Below, one piece after another: positions 7,298 to 15,480 of a stretch of DNA of 55,516 nucleotides. Within the stretch, counting starts at the first letter, position 1. Each line of letters opens with the position of its first letter. Under the pieces are notes generated by a model, which saw only the letters and a program-made list of their open reading frames with translations, was not told the DNA's origin and did no database searches. Made by a program: the position numbers and the translations under genes. The stretch comes from a virus. The stretch lies in the IMG/VR virus record IMGVR_UViG_3300042934_000707, positions 1 through 55,516 of that record; one strand, 5' to 3'.

Positions 7298-7663
7298 TTA
7301 GTGAACGGTCTCACAGGAAGGTTGGAAAATAGCAGCTGGGTGTGGGAAAGGAATGCGCACCGTGTAAGTTCCGGCGACGTTTGCCAAGGCCACATGGAAG
7401 AAGTAGCTGCGGTTCTTGATCGTGTACTTGAGGGTAAGTCCCTGTTGCCTGAAAGCACGCTTGATCTCCGGCAACGGGTTGACGAGGTTGTAGTAGTAGA
7501 GGGTGCTGTACATGACTGTCTCAGCGAGGTTACACACCTTGGCCAGAATGGCGCAACAGGCATGGTCCATGTACATGCCTCCGTGAGTGGCTTTCTGCTC
7601 GACCATCTTCGTGTGGTAAGCCTTATAAGCCGTTGCCAATTCCTCGACAGTGGCGCTTCTCAT
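7298..7663 (-). CDS. Unknown 121-aa protein, possible tandem paralog
   Basis: 121 residues beginning MRSATVEELATAY, with AGGAA about ten bases before the ATG. Helical N-terminal half containing two adjacent Cys (DHACCAILAKVCN), then an aromatic section (YSTLYYYNLVNPLPE) and a strand-rich C-terminus (RSYFFHVALANVAGTYTV). The C-terminal layout resembles the next gene downstream. The gene lies 14 bases upstream of that gene and below a strong terminator, so these two probably form a short unit. Function unknown. Confidence 0.65.
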   Translation of the reverse strand: MRSATVEELATAYKAYHTKMVEQKATHGGMYMDHACCAILAKVCNLAETVMYSTLYYYNLVNPLPEIKRAFRQQGLTLKYTIKNRSYFFHVALANVAGTYTVRIPFPHPAAIFQPSCETVH

Positions 7664-7704
7664 GACACGGATTTCCTAATGGGATGAAAAAAAGAACACC
7701 ACAG

Positions 7705-7744
7705 CACCGGGTCCTAAGGACTAAGGGGATGTCTGGACCCGGTG
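7705..7744 (-). terminator. Rho-independent terminator with nested stem
   Basis: A 10-bp stem (CACCGGGTCC / GGACCCGGTG) around a 20-base loop, with further pairing outside it. On the minus strand it is followed by TTCTTTTTTT. It ends the unit containing the gene at 7780-8535. Confidence 0.75.
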
Positions 7745-7779
7745 AGGGGAGTCCGTGGCGTTCTAAAGTGAGATAACGG

Positions 7780-8535
7780 TCAACCGGTGTAAACGTATTC
7801 TTTGCCCATGACGGCAGCAGGCATACGTTGAACCAGTGGGGTTTTATGCACAGGCTTGCTGAGCACGATTTTCCAGATCAGGGTGCGGTTGTAAGTCTTG
7901 ACAGGGTCGACCCAGCCGGTAGCCGTTTCACCCATGTCGACCTTCGGCTTGGCGTCCAGGAAGCTGGGGCCCGAGTTGATCTTGTCGAGCAGGCTCTTGT
8001 TGCGCAGGTCTTGCTGCACGTCGTTCAGACGCACTTCGCACGCTTCGGAGAACATGATCGAGAAGGTCATGGTGGACTTGTCGAAGGCGCACTGGAAACC
8101 CAGCTTGTCCAGACGGTCCATCAACGGTTGAAGCTCAGTGGTCGACCAGTAGTCGCTGCTGGGCATCAGGGTTGCATCGAGGGCTGCTTGCAGCTCATCA
8201 CGGATCAGCGGACCAGCAGGGTGCTGATCGGCCACTTTCTGCCAGTGTTCATTGGTCAGCGACGAATTGAAGAACTCGCCGATGGCTTTGACGCGGTTGC
8301 CGATGTCTACGTCCGGGACGTAGTGAGGAGTAAGAGTCATCTTCACAGATCCTTCCTGCGGGGTGTTCAATTCACCGGGTCCTTCCAGCAACAACCCGTA
8401 GATCGGGTGCGAGGACAGGTCGGCATGCTTGACGCGAGTAGATCGTTGTTGTTCTTCTTGTTGCATGACAGCCTCCAAGGACTTATCGAAATCGTCTTGG
8501 TGCATAGAAAAGTCGGGATGTTCGAACTTGGACAC
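7780..8535 (-). CDS. Unknown 251-aa protein, GTG start
   Basis: 251 residues, starting with GTG at 8535-8533 and preceded by an excellent AGGAGATC ribosome site. The first 40 residues are charged and Gln/Glu-rich (AVMQQEEQQRSTR), and the rest is mixed alpha/beta. A central section (MPSSDYWSTTELQPLMDRLDKL) and a strand-rich stretch (FQCAFDKSTMTFSIMF) are visible. It follows the gene at 8574-9047 by 38 bases and is probably the second gene from the promoter-like motif at 9088-9114. No family recognised. Confidence 0.7.
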   Translation of the reverse strand: MSKFEHPDFSMHQDDFDKSLEAVMQQEEQQRSTRVKHADLSSHPIYGLLLEGPGELNTPQEGSVKMTLTPHYVPDVDIGNRVKAIGEFFNSSLTNEHWQKVADQHPAGPLIRDELQAALDATLMPSSDYWSTTELQPLMDRLDKLGFQCAFDKSTMTFSIMFSEACEVRLNDVQQDLRNKSLLDKINSGPSFLDAKPKVDMGETATGWVDPVKTYNRTLIWKIVLSKPVHKTPLVQRMPAAVMGKEYVYTG

Positions 8536-8573
8536 GCAAGATCTCCTAGTGGATCGGGTTAGAATTCCGGTTC

Positions 8574-9047
8574 TTAGAACCAGACTGGATCGGACAGCTT
8601 GGGGTTTTTGGCAACAACGTCTTGAACTTCGTCGTCTTCGCCGATTGACAGCATGTCGTGCACGAAGCTCTTGCTGATGAACAGGCGCTCCTTGACCGAC
8701 TTGTCGCTGAAGATGTCCTGCTGCACTTTGATCACATCCATCGAGTGGCTTTCAGGATGGTGTGCAACGACACGCTCGTACATGCCGCCAGCGTTTTCGC
8801 CACGGTAGATGCTGTAACCCACGATCTCGAGTTCTTCGATCATCGGGGCTTTGTCGTCAAAGATAGTCTTTTGAGCCTTAGGTTCGCCCGGCACCAGACC
8901 CTTGACCGTGATCATAGGCTTGCGGTGCACTTCAAGCGGCAGCGTCAGCAGCTTGCCTTTGGCTGGCTTGTGCTGCTTGAGTTTGCTGTAGACGTACTCA
9001 GCATCGGTGATGACCTTGGATTCAACGCGGGTTGCAGGGTTAGACAT
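8574..9047 (-). CDS. Unknown 157-aa protein
   Basis: Two ATGs are possible. I take the inner one at 9047 (MSNPATRVESKV) because CGGAG lies nine bases upstream; the outer ATG at 9065 has no ribosome site and sits only 22 bases from the promoter-like motif. The N-terminal half is basic (SKLKQHKPAKGKLL), followed by a strand-rich middle (HRKPMITVKGLVPG) and an acidic C-terminal part. Soluble, no membrane segment. Function unknown; it is the first gene after one of the two perfect copies of the motif. Confidence 0.7.
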   Translation of the reverse strand: MSNPATRVESKVITDAEYVYSKLKQHKPAKGKLLTLPLEVHRKPMITVKGLVPGEPKAQKTIFDDKAPMIEELEIVGYSIYRGENAGGMYERVVAHHPESHSMDVIKVQQDIFSDKSVKERLFISKSFVHDMLSIGEDDEVQDVVAKNPKLSDPVWF

Positions 9048-9087
9048 GGGTTGATACTCCGACATGATAAGGTTTATTCCCAGTTGT

Positions 9088-9114
9088 AATGTATTGCGGT
9101 AACTTTTTCGAATC
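9088..9114 (-). promoter_or_regulatory. Promoter-like two-part motif, perfect copy
   Basis: On the minus strand: GATTCGAAAAA, six bases, GCAATACATT. Both boxes are identical to the copy at 26231-26257 while the six-base spacer differs (GTTACC here, TCTATG there). It lies 40 bases before the chosen start at 9047 and just upstream of the divergent plus gene at 9117. Confidence 0.7.
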
Positions 9115-9116
9115 TT

Positions 9117-10406
9117 ATGACAGCTCCTCTAGCAATTACTCAACAGGCTCCCATTATGTCCACCGTTAAAACAGTCAAGTCCCTGTTCGACGAGTATTGC
9201 AGCCATTTACAGGTAGACGCCAAGTTTGCCTATCAACTGCAATCGTATCGCCAGAATTTCGCCAACAAGAACGAAGACCACGTGGCCTTCTTCGGTGGGC
9301 ACCTCATGGGCGTTCAAGAAGTCAAGTTCCTGCCCTCCGATAAAGCCGAGTGGTTCAACCACTTGCTAGACATCGACGAAGTCTCCCTTCAGGACGAACT
9401 GCTCACCCTGAAGACGCTGGTACCCGACCCCAAGAAAGTGCGCTTCGTGTCCACGGACGTGATGAACCTGTCTTGCCTGTGGTTGGTCCATGCGCTGTAC
9501 AACAGCAACATCCCGCAGCAGCAGAAGCACAACGCAATGGTCGATTGCCTGCTGACCTTGGAATACAAGTTCATCACCTCGATTCTGGCCTACTGGTTCC
9601 CGCACCGTGCTGACGAAGCGGTGGCCGTGGCCACTTACGCGCGTCTGACCAAGAAGTTCAAGTTGAAAGAAGTGGGCAGTTGGGGCGCCCTGCTGCTGTA
9701 CCTTGCCGAGCACATGCTGAGCGACAAGAGCCCGCACTTCAAGAACAAGACCTTCCAGCAGTTCACCGATGATTACAACATCATCTACATGGTCAACGAC
9801 ATTCAGGGCCGGATCAAGGACTACCTCAAGAACATCCGTGATGAGTTCGAGATCGTCCGTCGTGACCCAACGGCCCTCATCCGCACCAATAGCAACACCG
9901 TTACAATAGATGGAGAAGTATTAGTAAAAAACAAGCGCAATGTGTATTCGACGTACCGTCGCTACCTCAACGACGTCATGGCGGACAAGAACAGCTTCAT
10001 TATCAAGGAACTCTCCGAGATCGTGGTAGGCTCCATGCCCAAGCTGCCGTACGCCAACATGATCACTACGCTGGAATACATGGTGGCCAACTCCGGCCTC
10101 AAAGGCGACAAGAACGTAGCCAAGCTCACGGACTTGGTGCTGGAGCACTTGTTCGAGTTCATCTCCTCCAGTCGCGACACCGTCAACAGCCGGGACATCC
10201 CAACGCTGCTGTCCAAGCTGCGTAACCTGTACACGGCCAGCCGTGCAGCGAACCCCTTGCTGCTCGACATCCGTGACATCGGGGAGAAGGTCGTGCTTAA
10301 GGCTGTCAAGACCAAGAACTCGGCGCTGGTCTCCTCTATCCGCACAGGCGTGTTGCTTTACTTAGTCCTGCGTACCGTCACAATGTCTCACTACCGGAAG
10401 AACTGA
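9117..10406 (+). CDS. Unknown 429-aa protein, possibly structural
   Basis: 429 residues from the ATG at 9117; an alternative start at 9156 (MSTVKTVKSLFDEY) gives 416 residues. Neither has a clear ribosome site. The protein is almost entirely helical, rich in Leu, Lys and aromatic residues, with a hydrophobic stretch near the C-terminus (SSIRTGVLLYLVLRTVTM) that could be one membrane-interacting helix or just a buried helix. It is followed after one base by the next gene, so both are co-transcribed. Codons around 9900-9940 are unusually A/T-rich compared with the rest. It lies next to the terminase region, where phiKZ-type phages carry virion genes, but I do not recognise it. Confidence 0.65.
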   Translation: MTAPLAITQQAPIMSTVKTVKSLFDEYCSHLQVDAKFAYQLQSYRQNFANKNEDHVAFFGGHLMGVQEVKFLPSDKAEWFNHLLDIDEVSLQDELLTLKTLVPDPKKVRFVSTDVMNLSCLWLVHALYNSNIPQQQKHNAMVDCLLTLEYKFITSILAYWFPHRADEAVAVATYARLTKKFKLKEVGSWGALLLYLAEHMLSDKSPHFKNKTFQQFTDDYNIIYMVNDIQGRIKDYLKNIRDEFEIVRRDPTALIRTNSNTVTIDGEVLVKNKRNVYSTYRRYLNDVMADKNSFIIKELSEIVVGSMPKLPYANMITTLEYMVANSGLKGDKNVAKLTDLVLEHLFEFISSSRDTVNSRDIPTLLSKLRNLYTASRAANPLLLDIRDIGEKVVLKAVKTKNSALVSSIRTGVLLYLVLRTVTMSHYRKN

Positions 10407-10407
10407 C

Positions 10408-11349
10408 ATGGAGAAGATCGACGCTGTCGCGCAACTGATCGAGATGCGCAAACACAACACCGTCGCCATGGAAGGACTGGCCACTGTTTACTCAGACACG
10501 CTGGCCAAGCTTCGGATGTGGTTACGGCAGACGGGCGGTGGGGCTATTCAGCGATTGAAGCGTCAGCCTTGGCAGGATGCGTCCTTTCGTAAGTTGGTCT
10601 TGGACACCTTGACCGACCCGGACGATGCCAAGCTGTACAAGTTCAATGAAAAGTGGAACGTGATCGAAGGGCCCAATGCAGGCTGGTTCACCATCGGCAA
10701 TAAGCCCTTGGCCAGTCTGCACAAGAACCAATTGATCGCGGCCATGAAAGATGAAGTCATGGAGTACCGCAAGTACATCGACTTCACCCAAACCACGTGC
10801 TTGAAGTACCTGGACTGGGCATTGAACGCCACACAGTCGATCCTGTTGGCTGATCATCGCGGTGTAGGGGCAGACTACGACAACTTGATCAAAGACCGTC
10901 CACAGACGGTCGCAGAGGCCCTTAAAGGCGATCAGGTGTACTGGGTAGGGTTTGCCAAGCCAGCCGCGCTGTCGGTGACCAAACAGTTCGGGGAAGAGGT
11001 GCTCACGATCGTGGACGTGCCAGTCAAGGCCGGTAAGTTCACCAACGTGCAAGTGCCGGGCATCACCCGCAATGAAGTCAGTGAGTTGGCCAGTATCTAC
11101 GCCCTGTACGACGCGGTGGTCGAAGACCTGAACGGCCTGTTTGAAAAGATGGACCGCCGGATCAAAAGCCTGAAGACCTACCGGGAGATTTCCAAGGTCG
11201 ACGAGGCGTATCACCGCATCATGACGGACATCGACCAAGAGATGCAGCTGTACTTCAACGTTGAGCTGTTCTCGGCGCTGTATTCACGTGCCGGTTCCAT
11301 CCAAGACGCGCTGGGCCAGTACCTGTATCAGAACATGCTTCACGACTAA
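10408..11349 (+). CDS. Probable head-associated protein, 313 aa
   Basis: 313 residues beginning MEKIDAVAQLIEMRKHN, one base after the previous stop, with GGAAG before the ATG. Early in the protein is VAMEGLA, of the (S/A)xE type; phiKZ's head protease gp175 cuts after Glu in SxE motifs, so this may be a protease site removing the first 20 or so residues. The rest is mostly helical with a strand-rich middle (EEVLTIVDVPVKAGKFTNVQV). Internal head proteins of phiKZ-type phages have this general character. The assignment is an inference from the motif and composition. Confidence 0.5.
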   Translation: MEKIDAVAQLIEMRKHNTVAMEGLATVYSDTLAKLRMWLRQTGGGAIQRLKRQPWQDASFRKLVLDTLTDPDDAKLYKFNEKWNVIEGPNAGWFTIGNKPLASLHKNQLIAAMKDEVMEYRKYIDFTQTTCLKYLDWALNATQSILLADHRGVGADYDNLIKDRPQTVAEALKGDQVYWVGFAKPAALSVTKQFGEEVLTIVDVPVKAGKFTNVQVPGITRNEVSELASIYALYDAVVEDLNGLFEKMDRRIKSLKTYREISKVDEAYHRIMTDIDQEMQLYFNVELFSALYSRAGSIQDALGQYLYQNMLHD

Positions 11350-11352
11350 CGG

Positions 11353-11391
11353 CATACACCCCCAGAGCCGCAGTGGCTCTGGGGGTGTATG
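11353..11391. terminator. Bidirectional terminator hairpin (17-bp stem)
   Basis: A perfect 17-bp stem (CATACACCCCCAGAGCC and its complement) with a 5-base loop, exactly between two convergent stops. Similar hairpins with the same CATACA base occur at 22146 and 47201. No T-run. Confidence 0.75.
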
Positions 11392-11394
11392 TTG

Positions 11395-13653
11395 TCAGCG
11401 TACCATGACAGCTTTGCTCGAGGCGTGTGAGTTCCCCGAGTAGCCACCACTGCGATTCCCACTGCCGTACTTGTTCTGGCGCATGATCGTCGTTGCCGAA
11501 CGATTGCCCAAGTCGATTTCCCGACCCGGTCCCAAGTTGCGGTTGGTGAGATTGACCTTCTCGACCATGTCTTCCTTGATCTGGTCCAAGTTGGCAAACC
11601 GAGATGCGTCGAAGTTGGTGTCCAGCTTGTTGAAGACCAAGTCTATCTTCAGTTCCAACTTCTTCTGTTCCATGGAGTTCTTCGTGTTGGCCAGTTTCTC
11701 GGTCAACTCGTCCAGCTCCACACGCAGCTTCTCTTGATGGTTGTAACGCTGTTGCTCCACCCAGGTCAGCTTGTGCTCGGTCTCGTACACCCGACGCTTC
11801 ACGTTGGAGGTGTCGATGCCGTAGTGGTCCAAGTTCTGCGCGTACGTCAGGAACCAGTGCGCCATGAGCCACGAGATAACGTGGTCGTCGTGTCCGCTGG
11901 CTTCGTGGTCGATCCGCTTGTTCTTGGTCACCAGTTTGGCGATCTCGTTCTGAAGCTTCTTGTCGCGTACCAGTGAACCGGAACGCTTGGCCGCTTCCTG
12001 AATGATCGGACCGTACAGCATTTCCCGCAGAGGTCCGTTGGTTGGGAACCCGAACTCCTTACGGTACGAGCGGTAGTTGTCCCGATCCGCCTTAAAGGCC
12101 GAGTAGCGCCGACGCCCACCTTCCGATTCTTCCTTCTCATCAACGACACGCGAGTACAGACGCTCTGCTGGGTCCACGCCGTAGATAGGCAAGTGCAGCA
12201 GCAGGTAGTCCAGGATCGCAATCCACGTCGACTTCGCTTCACCGATCACGGTCAAGGTCGGATGACGGGCAATCAAACGCGCCAGCCATGCCGAGAAGTG
12301 TTGCAGGTTGGAATCGTTCACCGTCCAGACGCCCAGCACCTCCAGTGTACTGTTGTCCAAGATCACGCCGGTGATGTTGTCTCGACCGGTGGCGTTAGAG
12401 GTGTCAACCCCCATCGTCATTTCCCGGCCCAAGATGCCGTTCTTCACTTCGCGTTCAGGGATCTGCCAGCGGATGATGAACTTCTCTTTCTCGAACTTCT
12501 CCGAGTAGAGCGGCGGGGTGACGCTGTCGTGGATCTTACGCAGCAACTTCTTGGACAAGGGGTTACTCAAGGTACCCGAGGTCCATTCATTGAGGTAATC
12601 TCGACGCACTTCATCGCCAGTCTGACGCGATTCGGCAATCTTCGTACGCAGCCACTGGTCATCAAAGCCCAGTTGACGGTGGTTGAAGGTCCCGTTGATG
12701 AGCAAGGACTCTTTGTTCGTCGAGTTGGCCCGTACAGTGTCGTACAGGTCTTGCTGGTCCACGCTGTCGTAGAACAAGTCGTCCCACTCAGCGCCACTGG
12801 TCATCATCTTGTACGCGTACGCGCCTTCGGTCGAATCGAGCATCCCCGCCGTTGTGGTGAAGATGTTCCCGAATGGCAGGCCGTTACGTTTGGCTTCCTC
12901 ACGGGCCGCACCACCACCCGCGAGCATAACACCGAGGGAGATGTGCACGTTCTTCAGGAACGCGATTTCGTCCGTGTGGCTGTGGGGAACGGTCAGACCA
13001 CGACCCAGGTTCCGGGCAGCGTCTTCGTCTTTCTGAGGAATGTACACCACCATCCGGTTGCCTTGGGCAAGGTTGGTGAATTCCTTCTGGTTGTCGGTGT
13101 CCTTCTTGGTGATTCGTACCAAGTACTTGGGCAAGAGGGCCCGCAGTTTCTTAAGGCGGTCAATGTGCGCTTTAAACAGGTCACCCTTGGTGAACAAGTT
13201 AGAGCGGGCGTTTCGGGCACCGAACACTTGGTACCACACGCTGATTCCGTCAGAGTTCAGTGACTTACCGGTCTGACGAATCTGCACAAGGAAATAGTCG
13301 ATGTGGTTCAGGAAACTCCACCACAGCGAGATGTTGCCCCGGTTAGCAATCAGCGGGACCGGCACGTCACCCGCCGCAGGCGGTACGCGCATGATTTCAC
13401 GGATGAAGTACCACGGGTTGAACGTACATTCCACCCGGATGGCCAGCTTTTGCTCGGCCGTCAGGTTGGCTTCATCGAAGGGGTCAACGCCCTGAAGTTC
13501 AGGTTGCATCAACGCCAGCATAAACAGGTGGTTACGCACCCCCATGGATTTGAGCAGGGCAGAGAATTCCAAGAACGTCTCGTTCTTAGTCTTCGTGTCC
13601 CAGATCGCCGTGGGGTAACGGTCCCAGTCTTGGTCGAATAGAATCGTTTCCAT
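11395..13653 (-). CDS. terL: Terminase large subunit
   Basis: This 752-aa protein is the DNA-packaging motor ATPase and nuclease. Walker A is IRQTGKS at 125-131 and Walker B ends in Asp-Glu at 228-229 (HTDEIAFL). The RNase H-like nuclease half shows MGVDTSN (Asp417), VIGEAKST (Glu472) and GHDDHVISW (Asp589-590), the expected acidic metal ligands in order. After about 620 there is a coiled-coil stretch rich in Glu, Leu and Lys and then a low-complexity Gly/Asn/Ser tail. Packaging in this family pumps DNA into proheads, where the internal head proteins encoded further on also reside. The order with the next genes matches phiKZ gp25 onwards. No strong ribosome site precedes the ATG. Confidence 0.93.
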   Translation of the reverse strand: METILFDQDWDRYPTAIWDTKTKNETFLEFSALLKSMGVRNHLFMLALMQPELQGVDPFDEANLTAEQKLAIRVECTFNPWYFIREIMRVPPAAGDVPVPLIANRGNISLWWSFLNHIDYFLVQIRQTGKSLNSDGISVWYQVFGARNARSNLFTKGDLFKAHIDRLKKLRALLPKYLVRITKKDTDNQKEFTNLAQGNRMVVYIPQKDEDAARNLGRGLTVPHSHTDEIAFLKNVHISLGVMLAGGGAAREEAKRNGLPFGNIFTTTAGMLDSTEGAYAYKMMTSGAEWDDLFYDSVDQQDLYDTVRANSTNKESLLINGTFNHRQLGFDDQWLRTKIAESRQTGDEVRRDYLNEWTSGTLSNPLSKKLLRKIHDSVTPPLYSEKFEKEKFIIRWQIPEREVKNGILGREMTMGVDTSNATGRDNITGVILDNSTLEVLGVWTVNDSNLQHFSAWLARLIARHPTLTVIGEAKSTWIAILDYLLLHLPIYGVDPAERLYSRVVDEKEESEGGRRRYSAFKADRDNYRSYRKEFGFPTNGPLREMLYGPIIQEAAKRSGSLVRDKKLQNEIAKLVTKNKRIDHEASGHDDHVISWLMAHWFLTYAQNLDHYGIDTSNVKRRVYETEHKLTWVEQQRYNHQEKLRVELDELTEKLANTKNSMEQKKLELKIDLVFNKLDTNFDASRFANLDQIKEDMVEKVNLTNRNLGPGREIDLGNRSATTIMRQNKYGSGNRSGGYSGNSHASSKAVMVR

Positions 13654-13699
13654 GAATAATCAACGGGAGCCTTGCGGCCCCCGCTGCCCATGCTGAGGG

Positions 13700-15430
13700 T
13701 TAGTTGCTCTGTTCCACAGCCAAGCCCGTGACACCCAGTTCCAGACGGGTGTTGGACGTGTCGCGAATCCAGCGGATGTAGACGGTCTCGCCGATAGCCA
13801 CGTCGTTCAGGATTGCAAACTCCTGATTCCACTGGCTCAGCGCGAACTCGTACTCGCGTCCTTTGGTTTGGATGATGAAGTGAGTCGGCAGTGGTGCTTG
13901 GACTTCACTGGTGTCATCAAACAGAGGGTTGACAGCGTAGAACACTTTGTTCAGCCAGTCGGTGACGTTGGCCGCGCCATTGGACACGGTCAGGTACGAC
14001 AGGTTGACGTTGACAAAGCGGTTGCTGGCCTTGACGCCATCGCCGTAGAACACGGCCATGGTGGAGTCCAACTTGACTTGCCACTTGGTGCCCTTTTCGA
14101 TACCGGACTGGTTGAGCACGATCTCGCACGATTGCACGTGACGGTGACTGGTAAAGGTCGGATCGACTTTGCTCAGTTCCACAGCAAACTTCAGGCGCTG
14201 ACGGTTGCTGTACAGCTGACCGTCGAACAGCATGGATTCGTCCGGTGCTTCCACCACGTTGCGAGGCAAGCGGTAGTAGACGTCGCGGTCGATGCTGTAG
14301 AGCCAGAAGTCCAAGTCGTAGCGACTGGCGGCGGTGTTCCAGGTTGGGTAGATGTACAGCTTCATGCTGTACGCGTTGTCCACTGGACCGGCCTTGATGC
14401 TGTACGGTTCGGTGATGAAGCCGTTCTCGGTCACGCCGTGTTCCAACGAGGTTTCGTCATCGGACAGGCGATAGGCGAGGGTCAACTTCTTCGGGTAACC
14501 CTGAATGGTCGGGTCAAACCACTGAAGCCCGTGCAGGCTCATCTTGCCCTTGCCATCCAACGTGATCGGCACGTCAACGACTTCGCCGGTGTTGTAACGC
14601 ACCTGAGAAGAGATCGCCAGCGTTTTGATGTCAGCGTTGATGGGCACGATCAACATGGTCGGATCGGAGTCAGACAGGAACGGGCTGACCACCTCGATCG
14701 ACCTGACCGCTTTAAGGCCTGCTTCCGAACGTCGCACCAGTGCAGTGTTCTGCACCAGCATGGTCGCATGAGACAACGGACCCGCAGCACCGTAAAGCAC
14801 AACGGTCACAGGTTCACCGTCCACGATCGCCCGGTTGGTGTTACCAGCTTTTGGGGCCCAGATCGCCTTATTGTTGATGTCGTCAGTGGCCACCAGTTCC
14901 AACGGGATGTTCTCCCCCTTGAACTCTTCGGACTCGGTGAAGTACGAACTGATCACTTCGCCGGTGACTTCGCTGATGTCGGTACCCATGAACACTTTGT
15001 AGTGGCTGGCATCGGAGCGGTACAGGTGCAGTCGCCCGTCCACTTGCAACGAGTACGGCATTTGACGGGTGTCAATGTACACACGCCACGTTTCCGATTG
15101 AGCGCCTGTGCCCACACCGAGCAACACGTCCACAGCCACGCCGGTGTCGCTGGCAGGTTGCAGGGTCCACGGGATCGATTTGCTCAAGCCGGTGGTAATG
15201 TCGATGGTAGTGACACGGCGGAACCCGGTAGCCCAGTCCACGATCATGTCGTCGACATTAGGGCACCAGTGACCTGTGCCGGTTTTACCGGTAAAGATTT
15301 CGCTGATGTTCCAGACCTTGAAACCCCGGTTCAAATCGGAATAACCGATGTCTGGGATCTCAGTCGTCTCGACCAGCAGCGTCGTGCCGTTGGAGGCGAC
15401 GAGTGCGGTGTTATTGGCGGTATCAACCAT
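13700..15430 (-). CDS. Virion structural protein, 576 aa
   Basis: I start at the ATG at 15430 (MVDTANNTALV); a TTG nine bases earlier is also in frame, and neither has a strong ribosome site. The protein is dominated by beta strands, Thr, Val and aromatic residues, with few charged helices, as expected of a tail or baseplate structural protein. It lies between the terminase and the 855-aa structural gene, in the position of phiKZ gp26-gp28 products, which are virion proteins. No enzymatic motif or membrane segment was found. Which part of the virion it occupies cannot be told from the sequence. Confidence 0.65.
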   Translation of the reverse strand: MVDTANNTALVASNGTTLLVETTEIPDIGYSDLNRGFKVWNISEIFTGKTGTGHWCPNVDDMIVDWATGFRRVTTIDITTGLSKSIPWTLQPASDTGVAVDVLLGVGTGAQSETWRVYIDTRQMPYSLQVDGRLHLYRSDASHYKVFMGTDISEVTGEVISSYFTESEEFKGENIPLELVATDDINNKAIWAPKAGNTNRAIVDGEPVTVVLYGAAGPLSHATMLVQNTALVRRSEAGLKAVRSIEVVSPFLSDSDPTMLIVPINADIKTLAISSQVRYNTGEVVDVPITLDGKGKMSLHGLQWFDPTIQGYPKKLTLAYRLSDDETSLEHGVTENGFITEPYSIKAGPVDNAYSMKLYIYPTWNTAASRYDLDFWLYSIDRDVYYRLPRNVVEAPDESMLFDGQLYSNRQRLKFAVELSKVDPTFTSHRHVQSCEIVLNQSGIEKGTKWQVKLDSTMAVFYGDGVKASNRFVNVNLSYLTVSNGAANVTDWLNKVFYAVNPLFDDTSEVQAPLPTHFIIQTKGREYEFALSQWNQEFAILNDVAIGETVYIRWIRDTSNTRLELGVTGLAVEQSN

Positions 15431-15440
15431 GTGTATCAAT

Positions 15441-15461
15441 CACGGGGGTGCTGCCCCCGTG
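15441..15461 (-). terminator. Short hairpin between structural genes
   Basis: An 8-bp stem (CACGGGGG / CCCCCGTG) with a 5-base loop between the 855-aa and 576-aa genes. No T-run; possibly an attenuator or a processing site, since the genes on both sides read the same way. Confidence 0.4.
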
Positions 15462-15480
15462 CTCCATGTAATCGTCGGAC

